A program made the translations under genes and the position numbers. Positions 22,692-34,377 of a stretch of 64,000 bases of DNA are shown here, one piece after another (within the stretch, counting starts at the first letter, position 1; each line of letters opens with the position of its first letter). Location: assembly GCF_900232995.1 (NCBI RefSeq), contig NZ_OCVX01000003.1:2765998-2829997 (forward strand), written 5' to 3'. Origin of the DNA: Mycobacterium simulans. Its GTDB lineage: Bacteria; Actinomycetota; Actinomycetes; Mycobacteriales; Mycobacteriaceae. The notes under the pieces were generated by a model. That model saw only the letters and a list, made by a program, of their open reading frames with translations, was not told the DNA's origin and did no database searches.

Positions 22692-25304
22692 GTGCCAGTG
22701 AGATCTGGGCCACCAGAGCCTCCGGGCCGAGAGCCCACCGCTTTGCCTAGCCCCGTCGTCCCGCCCAAGCCGAATACTTCGGCGCTGCGCCGAGTGCTGC
22801 GGCGGGCTCGAGACGGTGTGGTGCTCAACGTCGAGGAGGCGGCGGTCGCGATGACCGCGCGCGGCGACGACCTGGCTGACCTGTGTGCGAGTGCGGCGCG
22901 GGTGCGTGATGCGGGGTTGAAGTCGGCGGGACGCTACGGCGCGGGTGGTCGGCTGCCGATCAGTTATTCGCGCAAGGTATTCATCCCGGTCACCCATCTG
23001 TGCCGCGACAATTGCCACTACTGCACATTCGTCACAGTGCCGGGCAAGCTGCGTGCCCAAGGCGCCGGCATGTATATGGAGCCCGACGAGATTCTCGATG
23101 CCGCCCGCCGAGGACGTGAACTAGGTTGTAAGGAAGCGCTATTCACGCTTGGCGATCGTCCCGAAGATCGCTGGCCTGAGGCGCGCCAATGGCTCGCCGA
23201 ACGGGGCTACGACTCGACGCTGTCCTACGTGCGTGCAATGGCCATCCGGGTGCTGGAGGAAACCGGGCTGTTGCCGCACCTGAACCCCGGCGTGATGAGC
23301 TGGTCGGAGATGTCGCGGCTCAAACCGGTGGCCCCCTCGATGGGCATGATGTTGGAGACGACGTCACGGCGGCTGTTCGAAACCAAAGGGCTCGCGCACT
23401 ACGGCAGCCCGGACAAAGACCCGGCGGTGCGGCTGCGCGCGCTGACCGACGCCGGGCGGCTGTCCATTCCGTTCACCACCGGTCTGCTGGTCGGCATCGG
23501 CGAGACGCTGGCCGAGCGCGCTGACACGTTGCACGCGATTCGCAAGTCGCACAAGGAGTTCGGACACATCCAAGAAGTGATCGTGCAGAACTTCCGGGCC
23601 AAGGAACACACCGCGATGGCCGACGTCCCCGATGCCGGCATCGAGGACTACCTGGCCACGGTGGCGGTTGCGCGGCTGGTGCTCGGCCCGGGGATGCGCA
23701 TTCAGGCGCCCCCGAACCTGGTGTCGCGTGACGAATGTCTGGCTTTGGTGGCCGCCGGTGTCGACGACTGGGGTGGCGTCTCACCACTGACGCCCGACCA
23801 TGTCAACCCCGAAAGGCCCTGGCCCACTTTGGATGAGCTGGCCGCCGTCACCGCGGAGGCCGGCTACGAGCTGGTGCAGCGGTTGACCGCGCAACCGAAA
23901 TACGTGCAGGCGGGCGCGGCGTGGATCGACCCGCGGGTGCGGGGACATGTTGTGGCGCTTGCCGATCCGGCGACCGGTTTTGCCCGCGACGTCAACCCGG
24001 TGGGGATGCCGTGGCAGGAGCCCGACGATGTGGCGTCCTTCGGCCGGGTCGACCTCAATGCTGCGATCGACACCGAGGGCCGCAGCACCGAGGCCCGCAG
24101 CGATCTGGACAGTGCCTTCGGTGACTGGGAGTCGATCCGGACGCGGGTGCACGAGTTGGCGGTCAGCGCTCCCGAACGCATCGACACCGATGTGCTCGCG
24201 GCGCTAAGTTCGGCCGAACGAGCCCCAGCCGGCTGCACCGACGACGAATATCTGGCGCTGGCGACCGCCGACGGGCCTGCGCTGGAAGCGGTTGCCGCGC
24301 TCGCGGATTCGCTGCGCCGCGATGTCGTCGGCGACGACGTCACCTTCGTGGTGAACCGCAACATCAATTTCACCAACATCTGTTACACCGGCTGCCGGTT
24401 CTGCGCGTTCGCCCAGCGCAAGGGCGACGCAGACGCGTATTCACTGTCCACCGAAGAGGTTGCCGAACGCGCGTGGGAGGCCCACGTCGCCGGTGCCACC
24501 GAGGTGTGCATGCAGGGCGGGATCGACCCAGAGCTGCCGGTGACCGGCTACGCCGAGCTGGTGCGGGCCGTCAAGACCCGGGTGCCGTCGATGCATGTGC
24601 ACGCGTTCTCCCCGATGGAGATTGCCAACGGCGTCACCAAGAGTGGGCTGAGCATTCGCGAGTGGCTGATCAGCCTGCGCGAGGCCGGGCTGGGCACCAT
24701 CCCCGGCACCGCCGCGGAAATCCTTGACGACGAGGTGCGTTGGGTGCTCACCAAGGGCAAGTTGCCGACGTCGCTGTGGATCGAAATCGTCACCACCGCA
24801 CATGAAGTGGGCCTGCGGTCGTCATCGACGATGATGTACGGCCATGTCGACAGCCCTCGCCACTGGGTCGCCCACCTCAATGTGCTGCGCGACATTCAGG
24901 ATCGCACCGGCGGATTCACCGAGTTCGTGCCGCTGCCGTTCGTGCACCAGAATTCGCCGTTGTATCTGGCGGGGGCGGCTCGGCCGGGGCCGAGCCATCG
25001 CGACAATCGTGCCGTGCATGCTCTTGCACGGATCATGTTGCACGGGCGCATCTCCCACATCCAGACCAGCTGGGTGAAGCTGGGTGTCGAGCGCACCCAG
25101 GTGATGCTCAACGGCGGCGCCAACGACCTGGGCGGCACGCTGATGGAGGAAACCATCTCGCGGATGGCCGGTTCCGAATACGGGTCAGCGAAGACCGTCG
25201 CCGAACTGGTCGCGATCGCGGCGGGCATCGGCCGGCCCGCACGCCAGCGCACCACTACTTATTCCGCCGCGAGCGTGCGTGTCTGTGCGGGGACACGCCG
25301 TTAG
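22692..25304 (+). CDS. fbiC: FO synthase FbiC (fused CofG/CofH) for coenzyme F420
   Basis: A bifunctional radical-SAM enzyme making FO (7,8-didemethyl-8-hydroxy-5-deazariboflavin) from tyrosine and 5-amino-6-ribitylamino-uracil. The N-terminal CofG half has its [4Fe-4S] motif [10 protein letters not shown]; the C-terminal CofH half has [10 protein letters not shown]. Both Cx3Cx2C clusters are intact. GTG 22692 ([12 protein letters not shown]) is chosen because the conserved sequence starts at [10 protein letters not shown] soon after; GTG 22698 is an alternative. The open frame back to 22332 is antisense to the PE12-like gene. Last residues ([13 protein letters not shown]) differ from the family end, TTTY followed by Ala/Leu. 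F420 serves many mycobacterial reductases. Confidence 0.95.
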   Translation: MPVRSGPPEPPGREPTALPSPVVPPKPNTSALRRVLRRARDGVVLNVEEAAVAMTARGDDLADLCASAARVRDAGLKSAGRYGAGGRLPISYSRKVFIPVTHLCRDNCHYCTFVTVPGKLRAQGAGMYMEPDEILDAARRGRELGCKEALFTLGDRPEDRWPEARQWLAERGYDSTLSYVRAMAIRVLEETGLLPHLNPGVMSWSEMSRLKPVAPSMGMMLETTSRRLFETKGLAHYGSPDKDPAVRLRALTDAGRLSIPFTTGLLVGIGETLAERADTLHAIRKSHKEFGHIQEVIVQNFRAKEHTAMADVPDAGIEDYLATVAVARLVLGPGMRIQAPPNLVSRDECLALVAAGVDDWGGVSPLTPDHVNPERPWPTLDELAAVTAEAGYELVQRLTAQPKYVQAGAAWIDPRVRGHVVALADPATGFARDVNPVGMPWQEPDDVASFGRVDLNAAIDTEGRSTEARSDLDSAFGDWESIRTRVHELAVSAPERIDTDVLAALSSAERAPAGCTDDEYLALATADGPALEAVAALADSLRRDVVGDDVTFVVNRNINFTNICYTGCRFCAFAQRKGDADAYSLSTEEVAERAWEAHVAGATEVCMQGGIDPELPVTGYAELVRAVKTRVPSMHVHAFSPMEIANGVTKSGLSIREWLISLREAGLGTIPGTAAEILDDEVRWVLTKGKLPTSLWIEIVTTAHEVGLRSSSTMMYGHVDSPRHWVAHLNVLRDIQDRTGGFTEFVPLPFVHQNSPLYLAGAARPGPSHRDNRAVHALARIMLHGRISHIQTSWVKLGVERTQVMLNGGANDLGGTLMEETISRMAGSEYGSAKTVAELVAIAAGIGRPARQRTTTYSAASVRVCAGTRR

Positions 25305-25365
25305 GCCCGGCATTTTGCGCACCTTCGCGAAGTCTGGTGCTCGCCCGTGTGCTCGGCGGTCACGG

Positions 25366-25782
25366 TCAGTTCCATGGATTGACCAGCTCGACGCCCGTTC
25401 CTTCGAAATGGCGAGTATTGCGTGTAGCCACAGTTGCATGCCGGGAATTCGCGATACCTGCGATCTGAACATCACGAATCTCCACAAACCGCCCTACGCG
25501 CTGATGGCCTGCCGCAATGATCCCGGCGGCGAGTGCCGCCATCTGGTCGAAAGGCTGCACGCGATCGTTGAGGTCCTCGGCTAGGAGTTGAGAAAAGCTG
25601 GCGTTGAGCTGTTTGCGCCGGCGTCCTGGCTCCAAAAGGTCAATGCCCAAACGTACTTCGAAAACTGTTATCGAAGTCGTCCAAATGGATTCGGCTGGTT
25701 GGTTGTCGAGCCATTCCACCACGGCCGGATCGGGGACGTCCCGCATCAATGCGGAGAGCACGTTCGTATCCAGCAGGATCAT
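25366..25782 (-). CDS. PIN-domain toxin (VapC/FitB-like)
   Basis: A 138-residue PIN-domain ribonuclease-type toxin. Acidic metal-binding residues are visible: Asp5 (LLDTNVLS), Glu42 (FEVRLG), Asp104 (IRDVQIAGIA), followed by the TRNTRHFEG motif typical of FitB-like PIN proteins. Its ATG overlaps the stop of the upstream antitoxin gene by 4 bp (25779-25782), so the two are coupled. It is convergent with fbiC. Such toxins cut structured RNAs such as tRNA; the target here cannot be told. This module is not at this place in H37Rv, so it is probably acquired. Confidence 0.88.
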   Translation of the reverse strand: MILLDTNVLSALMRDVPDPAVVEWLDNQPAESIWTTSITVFEVRLGIDLLEPGRRRKQLNASFSQLLAEDLNDRVQPFDQMAALAAGIIAAGHQRVGRFVEIRDVQIAGIANSRHATVATRNTRHFEGTGVELVNPWN

Positions 25783-26027
25783 GATTCGAACCGCGCGGGT
25801 TGGACAGACTGTCCCCGCAACTCGGGAATGTCCTCCTTGAGCCCAACGCCTTTGAAGCGCGCAGCGATACGCGAACCTAGCCGCCGCGGCGGATCGTCGA
25901 CATTGCGGACGGCGTTCCGCAAGATTTCGCGCACTTCCTCCTCCGTGCTGCGACCGTGCTGACGGGCCAGGCGTTGCAGTTTGCTCTTCGTGTCGTCATC
26001 GAGTTGCCGGATGAGTATCTGCGCCAT
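25779..26027 (-). CDS. Ribbon-helix-helix antitoxin (VapB/FitA-like)
   Basis: An 82-residue DNA-binding antitoxin. The ribbon-helix-helix is at residues 1-45: the beta strand AQILIRQLDDDTKSKLQ followed by HGRSTEEEVREILRNAV. The C-terminal 35 residues (RFKGVGLKEDIPELRG) would wrap and neutralise the PIN toxin. It is the first gene of the pair, and the palindromic GATATC motifs directly upstream (26036-26049) are a likely autoregulation site. Confidence 0.88.
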   Translation of the reverse strand: MAQILIRQLDDDTKSKLQRLARQHGRSTEEEVREILRNAVRNVDDPPRRLGSRIAARFKGVGLKEDIPELRGQSVQPARFES

Positions 26028-26035
26028 CTTGCAAT

Positions 26036-26049
26036 GATATCTCGATATC
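26036..26049 (-). promoter_or_regulatory. Probable antitoxin operator, paired GATATC
   Basis: GATATC (26036-26041) and GATATC (26044-26049) are separated by two bases, forming a near-perfect dyad 9 bp upstream of the antitoxin ATG. Ribbon-helix-helix antitoxins usually repress at such short paired palindromes overlapping their promoter. Assignment is from position and symmetry. Confidence 0.5.
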
Positions 26050-26181
26050 GCTATCTAGCTGGATCGTTACAAGCTGGTGTAGTGTGACGACACCGCTGCC
26101 TGCGTCGCAGAAACGACCCCTGCAGCACCGCGCCAGCTAGATGTTGAAACACGCGGAGAGTTGCCCGATAACAAAGCGCGA

Positions 26182-26211
26182 AGCTTAGGCCGGGTGCGCC
26201 CGGCCTAAGCT
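26182..26211 (-). terminator. Perfect 13-bp hairpin after TB8.4
   Basis: AGCTTAGGCCGGG (26182-26194), loop TGCG, CCCGGCCTAAGCT (26199-26211). It lies 14 bp past the TB8.4 stop on the minus strand, between TB8.4 and the antitoxin operon transcribed the same way. No U tract follows, as is usual for mycobacterial terminators. A second 9-bp palindrome, CTACTGAGC-T-GCTCAGTAG, covers the TB8.4 stop codon (26213-26231). Confidence 0.75.
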
Positions 26212-26224
26212 CCTACTGAGCTGC

Positions 26225-26560
26225 TCAGTAGTTGTTACAGGATGCGGCGACAGACTCGACAAGTCCCACGTACTGCGCGGCACCTGGCATGGCCTGCAGC
26301 TGCGCGGCCATCTGCTGGCGACGTGGCGGAGGCGCGGCCAGGAACGAGTGCAGCCAGTTCTGTGCGACCGGTGATGCATTGAACTGCGCGGCAGCCCCTG
26401 GATCCTGCGCGTTGAGCGCTGCCATGATCTGCCCGTAGTTGCAGGTGGTATTGATCGCCACGTCTAGGGGGTCCGCAGACGCGACCCCAGCACCAACACC
26501 CAGCGACAATGCCAGAGCGCCGATACCGGCGCTGAGTGCAGACAACGACAGCTTCACCAT
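26225..26560 (-). CDS. TB8.4: Low-molecular-weight secreted antigen TB8.4 (Rv1174c)
   Basis: A 111-residue exported protein. ATG 26560 begins MVKLSLSALSAGIGALALS, a signal peptide cleaved around GVASADPLD. The mature part has two cysteines (NTTCNYGQ and ASCNNY at the end) that can form a disulfide, and a haemophore-like small helical fold (DUF732-type pattern, PGAAAQFNASPVAQNWL). The open frame further upstream to 26611 lacks a signal-like start and is not used. TB8.4 is a secreted T-cell antigen in M. tuberculosis; its biochemical role is unknown. Confidence 0.9.
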   Translation of the reverse strand: MVKLSLSALSAGIGALALSLGVGAGVASADPLDVAINTTCNYGQIMAALNAQDPGAAAQFNASPVAQNWLHSFLAAPPPRRQQMAAQLQAMPGAAQYVGLVESVAASCNNY

Positions 26561-26759
26561 TTGTGGACACCTTCCCCAACTAATGCACCGCCAAAAAGAC
26601 GGCGACGACATCTGCCCAGCGGTTGCCGTCTCCGATTGAGGGTACCAGGCCCCCCGGGCTTGCTCATATCAAGCTGCTTATCGCGCGACGACCCCCAGCC
26701 ATAACTATCTGCAGGTCAACGGCACAATTCGCGGTGTTTCGCGTTGAGTGAAATACGCC

Positions 26760-28880
<2,121 letters not shown>

Positions 28881-28884
28881 TCAC

Positions 28885-28902
28885 TATGCATATAAGTGCA
28901 TA
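28885..28902. promoter_or_regulatory. TATGCA-N6-TGCATA dyad between fadH and fdxC
   Basis: TATGCA (28885-28890) and TGCATA (28897-28902) form a perfect 6-bp inverted repeat with a 6-bp spacer, in the 251-bp divergent region. PadR-like proteins favour ATGC/ATGT-N8-ACAT type dyads, and in H37Rv a PadR-like gene (Rv1176c) sits in this very gap. That gene is absent here. The rest of the gap shows no other gene. Confidence 0.4.
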
Positions 28903-29047
28903 CAGACCGGGCACGCTGACGGGCGTGCCAATTGGTTGAGGTATATGTGCAACGTCTAGTATCAGTAACCGAAGGTGTTGCCGGGAGGCCCTCGGGTGAC
29001 ACAGCAGCAGCCCACATTGAGCAGTACCTGGAGGACACGTTGAGGAG

Positions 29048-29380
29048 ATGTCCGTGACGTACGTGATCGCCGAACCTTGTGTCGACATAAAGGACAAGGC
29101 ATGCATTGAGGAATGCCCGGTCGACTGCATCTACGAGGGTGCCCGGATGCTCTATATCCACCCCGACGAGTGCGTTGACTGCGGTGCCTGCGAACCGGTG
29201 TGTCCCGTCGAAGCGATCTATTACGAAGACGATGTGCCTGACCAATGGAGCCAGTACACGCAGATCAACGCCGACTTCTTCGATGAGCTGGGATCGCCGG
29301 GCGGCGCGGCAAAGGTCGGGATGACCGAGAACGACCCGCAAGTGGTCAAGGATCTGCCGCCGCAGGGCGAAGACGACTGA
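29048..29380 (+). CDS. fdxC: Seven-iron ferredoxin FdxC
   Basis: A 110-residue [3Fe-4S][4Fe-4S] ferredoxin, a small soluble electron carrier. Cys ligands are in CIEECPVDCIYEGARM and ECVDCGACEPVCPVEAI, the arrangement of 7Fe actinobacterial ferredoxins. The acidic C-terminus (VVKDLPPQGEDD) is typical. ATG 29048 is used; GTG 29054 (VTYVIAEPC) matches the usual family start and may be the true one, preceded by GAGGAGATG-like purines. Followed closely by dapC, as in Rv1177-Rv1178. Confidence 0.93.
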   Translation: MSVTYVIAEPCVDIKDKACIEECPVDCIYEGARMLYIHPDECVDCGACEPVCPVEAIYYEDDVPDQWSQYTQINADFFDELGSPGGAAKVGMTENDPQVVKDLPPQGEDD

Positions 29381-29412
29381 GCGAGCCGCTTGGTCCCCGG
29401 CTGCGCCGGCTT

Positions 29413-30498
29413 GTGTCGGCGTCTCTGCCGGTATTCCCGTGGGACACCTTGGCCGACGCAAAAGCGCTGGCCGGCGCCCATCCGGGCGGCATCGTCGACC
29501 TGTCCGTCGGCACACCTGTTGACCTGGTCGCCGCGCTGATCCGCGAAGCGTTGGCGGCTGCGGCTTCCGAGCCGGGATATCCCGCCACCGCGGGTACCCC
29601 GCGGCTGCGTGAGGCTGCGGTGACCGCGCTAGCACGCCGCTATGGCGTCACTGGGCTGGCCGAGGAGGCGGTGCTGCCGGTGATCGGCACCAAGGAGCTC
29701 ATCGCCTGGTTGCCGACGCTGCTGGGCTTGGGTCCCGCGGATCTGGTCGTGGTGCCCGAACTGGCGTATCCGACGTACGACGTGGGCGCTCGGTTGGCCG
29801 GGGCGCAGGTGGTCCGGGCGGACTCGCTGACTCAGCTGGGCCCGCGGTCGCCGGCACTGGTGTACCTCAACTCGCCGAGTAACCCGACCGGTCGGGTGCT
29901 GGGCATCGAGCACCTGCGCAAGGTGGTCGGGTGGGCGCGTGAGCGTGGCGTTCTCGTCGTTTCCGACGAGTGCTACCTGGGTTTGGGCTGGGACGCCCAG
30001 CCGTTCTCGGTGTTGCACCCGTCGGTATGCGACGGCGACCACGCCGGGCTGCTGGCGGCGCACTCGCTGTCGAAGACATCGTCGCTGGCTGGTTATCGCG
30101 CCGGCTTCGTCGTAGGTGATCCGGGATTGATCGCTGAGCTGCTGGCGGTGCGCAAACATGCCGGGATGATGGTGCCGACGCCGGTGCAGGCCGCCATGGT
30201 CGCCGCGCTTGATGACGATGCTCACGAGAAGCTACAACGCGAGCGCTACGAGCGGCGGCGTGCGGCACTAATGCCGGCGCTGCGCTCGGCGGGTTTTGTG
30301 GTGGACCATTCGGAGGCTGGCCTCTATATATGGGCCACCCGCGGTGAGTCCTGCGGAAACAGCGTGGCCTGGTTTGCGGAGCGCGGCATCCTGGTCGCGC
30401 CCGGCGATTTCTACGGCCCGGGCGGCGCGCGTCATGTCCGGGTGGCATTGACCGCGACCGACGAGCGCATCGGCGCCGCCGTGCAGCGGCTCGCCTAG
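29413..30498 (+). CDS. dapC: N-succinyldiaminopimelate aminotransferase DapC
   Basis: A 361-residue fold-type I, PLP-dependent aminotransferase in lysine and meso-DAP synthesis, supplying the peptidoglycan cross-link residue. Family motifs are visible: NSPSNPTGRVLG, VSDECYLGLGW, and the PLP-binding Lys in HSLSKTSSLAGYRAGF. The C-terminal Arg of HVRVALT binds the substrate carboxylate. GTG 29413 (VSASLPVFPWDTL) matches the Rv1178 start. It ends 4 bp before the long palindromic terminator. Confidence 0.93.
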   Translation: MSASLPVFPWDTLADAKALAGAHPGGIVDLSVGTPVDLVAALIREALAAAASEPGYPATAGTPRLREAAVTALARRYGVTGLAEEAVLPVIGTKELIAWLPTLLGLGPADLVVVPELAYPTYDVGARLAGAQVVRADSLTQLGPRSPALVYLNSPSNPTGRVLGIEHLRKVVGWARERGVLVVSDECYLGLGWDAQPFSVLHPSVCDGDHAGLLAAHSLSKTSSLAGYRAGFVVGDPGLIAELLAVRKHAGMMVPTPVQAAMVAALDDDAHEKLQRERYERRRAALMPALRSAGFVVDHSEAGLYIWATRGESCGNSVAWFAERGILVAPGDFYGPGGARHVRVALTATDERIGAAVQRLA

Positions 30499-30502
30499 TA
30501 CC

Positions 30503-30564
30503 GCCGAGCAGACGCAAAAGTCCCCAAAATCGGCATGATTTGGGGGCTTTTGCGTCTGCTCGGC
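30503..30564. terminator. Long palindromic repeat acting as terminator after dapC
   Basis: GCCGAGCAGACGCAAAAG (30503-30520) and CTTTTGCGTCTGCTCGGC (30547-30564) are perfectly complementary over 18 bp. The stem continues with a T-G wobble and CCCC/GGGG, AAA/TTT, giving about 26 bp. Running 5 bp past dapC it is a strong terminator. The core GCGTCTGCTCGG also occurs as a dispersed palindrome in mycobacterial genomes as I recall, so it may be a repeat family member. Confidence 0.75.
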
Positions 30565-30606
30565 GCGGGTTGCGGTTGCTCCTGCTCTCGGCCCGAGGTA
30601 AGGAAT

Positions 30607-32958
30607 GTGGTCGTGACTTCGGATGGCAGTTCGGCCGGCAAGCTACGGATCCCGCTGACGATAGGAGATGTGTGCAAGCGGCTCTTTCTGGGAAAGCCGC
30701 TGATCACCGAGGACCTGGCAGCCGAGCGATTGTCAAATCCCGTTGCACTGGGCGCCCTTTCGCCCGACGCGATCTCATCGACCGCCTACGGCCCGGAGCA
30801 GATCCTGATCGAGTTGCTACCGAATGCGGGGTTGGCGGCTTTCGCGTTGCTGCTACCCATTACCGGCGTCATCTTGTTGATCCTGGCGTTGGTCGCAGCG
30901 TCGTATCGACAAGTCGTGATGGCCTACACCCGGGCCGGCGGGTCCTACATCGTCGCGCGGGACAACTTCGGCCCCCGGGTCGCACAGATCGCTGCCGCGG
31001 CGCTGCTGATCGACTATGTGGTCACCGTGGCTGTGCAGTCGGCGGCCGGCACGGTGGCGGTGGTGTCGGCGATCCCCGCGCTGGGGCCCTACAGCCTGGA
31101 GATCACGGTTGGTGTGGTGATCGTCATCTGCTACGCCAACCTGCGGGGAATGAAGGAAGCGGGACGACCCTTTGCGGCGGCGACCTACCTCTTCGTCATC
31201 GTGATCGCGACGACCATCGTGACCGGCGTCATCCGCCATCTGTTCTGGGGCCTCCCAACCTACGATCCGCAGCAGCTGCCCGGAACGGTGCCGGTGCATC
31301 AGGGCAACGGATTGGTGATGGGCGCCACGATCCTGGTCTTGCTGCGCGCGTTTGCCAACGGTGGTTCATCGCTGACGGGGGTCGAGGCAATCTCCAATAC
31401 CGTCGATGTCTTTCGCAAGCCGCAGGGTCGCAATGCGCGTCGCGTGCTCACCGCTATGGCCGGCATTTTGGGATTCTTGCTGGCCGGCGTTGCCTACCTG
31501 GCGTACGCGACCCACGCCACGCCGTATCTCACCGAATATCCCTCGGTGTTGTCGCAAATCGCGCGCATGGTCTTCGGCAGCGGGATGACCGGCAACATCT
31601 GCTTCATAGTGGTCCAGGCGTCGACGGCGGCAATTCTGTTTACCGGCGCGAACACCAGCTTCAACGGCTTCCCGGCACTGGCTAATTTCGTCGCCGAAGA
31701 CCGCTTTTTGCCCCGACAGCTCACGAAACGTGGTCATCGCCTGGTGTTCTCGAACGGAATCATCACCCTTACGGCGTTGTCGGTGGTGTTACTGGTGGTT
31801 ACCGGCGGCTCAGTCAACGCGCTGGTCCCCCTTTACGCGATCGGTGTGTTCACCGGCTTCGCGATGGCCGGTTACGGCATGACCAAATACCATCTGACGC
31901 ACCGGGAACACGGCTGGCCGTACCGGCTGGCGATCAACCTGTCGGCGGCGATCTTGTCGACGATCGTGGTGGCCATCTTCGCGGTGGCGAAGTTCACGGA
32001 GGGTGCGTGGCTGGTCGTGGTCCTGTTCCCGCTGCTGGTGTTCGTCCTGATGCGACTGAACCGCGAATACCGCGCCGAGGCAGCAATTCTCGAGATGTTC
32101 CGCACCGGCGGACCCGAGTTGGTGAAGTACGCGCGACACCGGGTATTCATCTTCGTCAACTCGGTCGACCTCGCCGTGATCGAGGCGCTGCGGTACGGGA
32201 AAGGATTGCGGGCCGACGAGCTGATCGCGGTGCACTTCATGGTTGACGCGCCGTACGCCGCGCAGTTGCGAAAGCGTTGGGATCACTTCGATCTTGACAC
32301 TCGGCTCCGCATTGTGGACTGCCCGGACCGGCGGATCACCCGCGCCGCGCAGGTGCTCGTCGCGACGGCGAGCAAGGAACATCCGGACAGCAACGTCACA
32401 GTGCTGTTACCGCGTCGAACTTATGCGCCGCTGCTGGGACGACTGTTGCATGACCGCACCGCGGACAAGATCGCCAGGGCCGTCAGCGTGATCCCGGACG
32501 CCGCGGCGACGATCGTGCCCTACGATGTGCAATCCCGGATCCAGGAGGCCTACCCCGAGCGCTTCGAGCAACGGATTACGCGAGAACTCGACAAGCTCGA
32601 AACCTGGGTTTTCCAGGCCGAGGAGCAAGCGGTCGAGGCCTATGAACACCCCGAGCGGCCGCCGTCGGTGATCACGGTGGCGGCCCTGATCCCCGGACAG
32701 CGTGGCACCATCGAAGGGCGGGTCAGCCAGGTGGAGGACATCACCAAGCGCCGGCGTACCTTCCGATGGATCGTAGTCGGCGACGACAGCGGCGACATGC
32801 GCATCGCGTTTCATCCCGGTCGCGGCGGCGCTGACATCCAACCCGGTCAGCTGTTGCGCATCACCGGCAAGGCTCGGCAGAGCGGCAACCGGCCCATGTC
32901 GATGGTCAATCCCACCTATCACGTGGTCGAGGAACTGGCCAAGGAGCCAAACAGTTAG
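30607..32958 (+). CDS. APC-superfamily permease (KimA-like) with cytosolic tail and OB-fold
   Basis: A protein of about 783 residues. Its first 500 residues hold roughly 12 membrane segments of the amino acid-polyamine-organocation type, with the unwound-helix motif region SPDAISSTAYGPEQ, close to the bacterial high-affinity K+ importer KimA/KtrF group. A cytosolic part follows with a universal-stress-like fold (HRVFIFVNSVDLAVIEAL). The last 90 residues look like an OB-fold (RGTIEGRVSQVEDITKRRR, then GQLLRITGKARQSG). GTG 30607 or 30613 follows GAGGTAAGGA and is chosen because earlier starts lie inside the terminator. Potassium transport is inferred, not shown. H37Rv has Rv1179c here instead. 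Confidence 0.75.
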   Translation: MVVTSDGSSAGKLRIPLTIGDVCKRLFLGKPLITEDLAAERLSNPVALGALSPDAISSTAYGPEQILIELLPNAGLAAFALLLPITGVILLILALVAASYRQVVMAYTRAGGSYIVARDNFGPRVAQIAAAALLIDYVVTVAVQSAAGTVAVVSAIPALGPYSLEITVGVVIVICYANLRGMKEAGRPFAAATYLFVIVIATTIVTGVIRHLFWGLPTYDPQQLPGTVPVHQGNGLVMGATILVLLRAFANGGSSLTGVEAISNTVDVFRKPQGRNARRVLTAMAGILGFLLAGVAYLAYATHATPYLTEYPSVLSQIARMVFGSGMTGNICFIVVQASTAAILFTGANTSFNGFPALANFVAEDRFLPRQLTKRGHRLVFSNGIITLTALSVVLLVVTGGSVNALVPLYAIGVFTGFAMAGYGMTKYHLTHREHGWPYRLAINLSAAILSTIVVAIFAVAKFTEGAWLVVVLFPLLVFVLMRLNREYRAEAAILEMFRTGGPELVKYARHRVFIFVNSVDLAVIEALRYGKGLRADELIAVHFMVDAPYAAQLRKRWDHFDLDTRLRIVDCPDRRITRAAQVLVATASKEHPDSNVTVLLPRRTYAPLLGRLLHDRTADKIARAVSVIPDAAATIVPYDVQSRIQEAYPERFEQRITRELDKLETWVFQAEEQAVEAYEHPERPPSVITVAALIPGQRGTIEGRVSQVEDITKRRRTFRWIVVGDDSGDMRIAFHPGRGGADIQPGQLLRITGKARQSGNRPMSMVNPTYHVVEELAKEPNS

Positions 32959-32969
32959 ATTGGTTAACC

Positions 32970-34211
32970 ATGAAGCGGATAGCGGCCCTGTTGGTATCCA
33001 TAGCTGGAATTGCGTTCACAGCGAATGGCTATCGACCGCTGACGAAACACGGTTACGGGTCGCTGTACGCGTTCGCTTACGGTCTGTTCGCCTCCGAGCT
33101 TCCCATGCAGACGCTGGCTGCTCAGTTCGCGGCGCTGGTCGCGCTGTCGCGACGGTTGCCGCCGCGGGTGCTGCGATTCGCTTGGCTGGTGTCGGCGGTG
33201 TCGTGGGTGGGGCTGCTAGGCCTGCGTCACTTTGGTCGCCGCGCTGACGAACCACTGACGGCGGCGCTGGACGCGGGACTGGGCGCCGACCGGCGCACCG
33301 AGTCGGGCGACCTGTGGAAGCGGCCCGTACCCGGGGGCGCCACCGCGAAAAAGCCCGGTGTGGCACGCATGTTGCGGATCTACCGCGATTACACGCACGA
33401 CGGCGACATCAGCTACGGAGAGTGCGGCTCGAGGAACCATCTCGACATTTGGCGACGGCCCGATCTCGCCCGCGGCGGGCGGGCTCCGGTGCTGCTGCAG
33501 GTTCCCGGCGGTGCCTGGATGGTCGGAAACAAACGTGGTCAGGCACATCCGCTGATGAGCCATCTGGCCGAGCTGGGTTGGGTCTGTGTGGCGATCAACT
33601 ACCGGCTCAGCCCGCGGTCCACCTGGCCCGACCACATCGTCGATGTCAAGCGCGCGATCGCGTGGACAAAGGAACACATCGCCGAGTACGGCGGTGACCC
33701 GGACTGGATCGCGATCACCGGGGGCTCGGCCGGCGGGCACCTGTCTTCCCTTGCCGCCCTTACCCCCAACGATCCGCGATTCCAGCCGGGCTTCGAAGAC
33801 CCCGACACGCGGGTGCAAGCGGCTGTCCCTTTCTACGGTGTCTACGACTTCACCCGAAACGACGAGTCGATGCACCCACTGCTGGTGCCGGTGGTAGCGA
33901 AGCGGGTGTTCAAGCTGAGCCGGACGGAAATCGACGAGCCGTTCCGCATCGCCTCACCGATCACCCATATCTCCGAGGACGCGCCACCGTTTTTCGTGCT
34001 GCACGGTCGTAACGACTCGTTGATCCCGGTCGAGCAGGCCCGCTGCTTTACCGCGCGACTGCGTGAAGTGAGCCGACAGCCGGTCGTCTATGCCGAGTTG
34101 CCGTGCGCACAACACGGTTTCGATATCTTCGGTTCGGCGCGTGCAGCACACGCGGCAGTAGCCGTCGAGCAGTTCCTGGCCGAGACGTACGCGTCGCGTT
34201 CCTCAACATAG
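32970..34211 (+). CDS. Membrane-anchored LipM-like alpha/beta-hydrolase (HSL/LipR esterase family)
   Basis: A 413-residue carboxylesterase. The first 90 residues contain two or three hydrophobic segments (KRIAALLVSIAGIAFTANGY; FAWLVSAVSWVGLLGL) that anchor it. The catalytic part has the oxyanion motif as PGGAW, the nucleophile in GGSAGGHLSS, the Asp in HGRNDSLIPV and the His in AQHGFDIFG. This design and the central sequence closely resemble LipM/LipQ (Rv2284-like) rather than soluble LipR. It starts 11 bp after the permease and so may share its transcript. Substrate is unknown; short-chain esters are typical for the family. Confidence 0.82.
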   Translation: MKRIAALLVSIAGIAFTANGYRPLTKHGYGSLYAFAYGLFASELPMQTLAAQFAALVALSRRLPPRVLRFAWLVSAVSWVGLLGLRHFGRRADEPLTAALDAGLGADRRTESGDLWKRPVPGGATAKKPGVARMLRIYRDYTHDGDISYGECGSRNHLDIWRRPDLARGGRAPVLLQVPGGAWMVGNKRGQAHPLMSHLAELGWVCVAINYRLSPRSTWPDHIVDVKRAIAWTKEHIAEYGGDPDWIAITGGSAGGHLSSLAALTPNDPRFQPGFEDPDTRVQAAVPFYGVYDFTRNDESMHPLLVPVVAKRVFKLSRTEIDEPFRIASPITHISEDAPPFFVLHGRNDSLIPVEQARCFTARLREVSRQPVVYAELPCAQHGFDIFGSARAAHAAVAVEQFLAETYASRSST

Positions 34212-34377
34212 CTTATCGCTGTGTACTTGCTGTAGATCGTATCCCGCCAAACCGCGGGATATCATGGAATTCCGTAGTCCCACCAGGGATTTCATGCTTC
34301 TGGACCGCTGGCGAGCGCGCCGCCGTCAGTTAGAGTCGCTAAGGTGAAGTTCGTACGTTGACCAATCCTGCCCACGC

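Noticed and set aside
22551..23060. N-terminal extension of the PE12-like gene over fbiC
   Set aside because: PE proteins begin at MSF; the extension is antisense to the fbiC start and Arg-rich.
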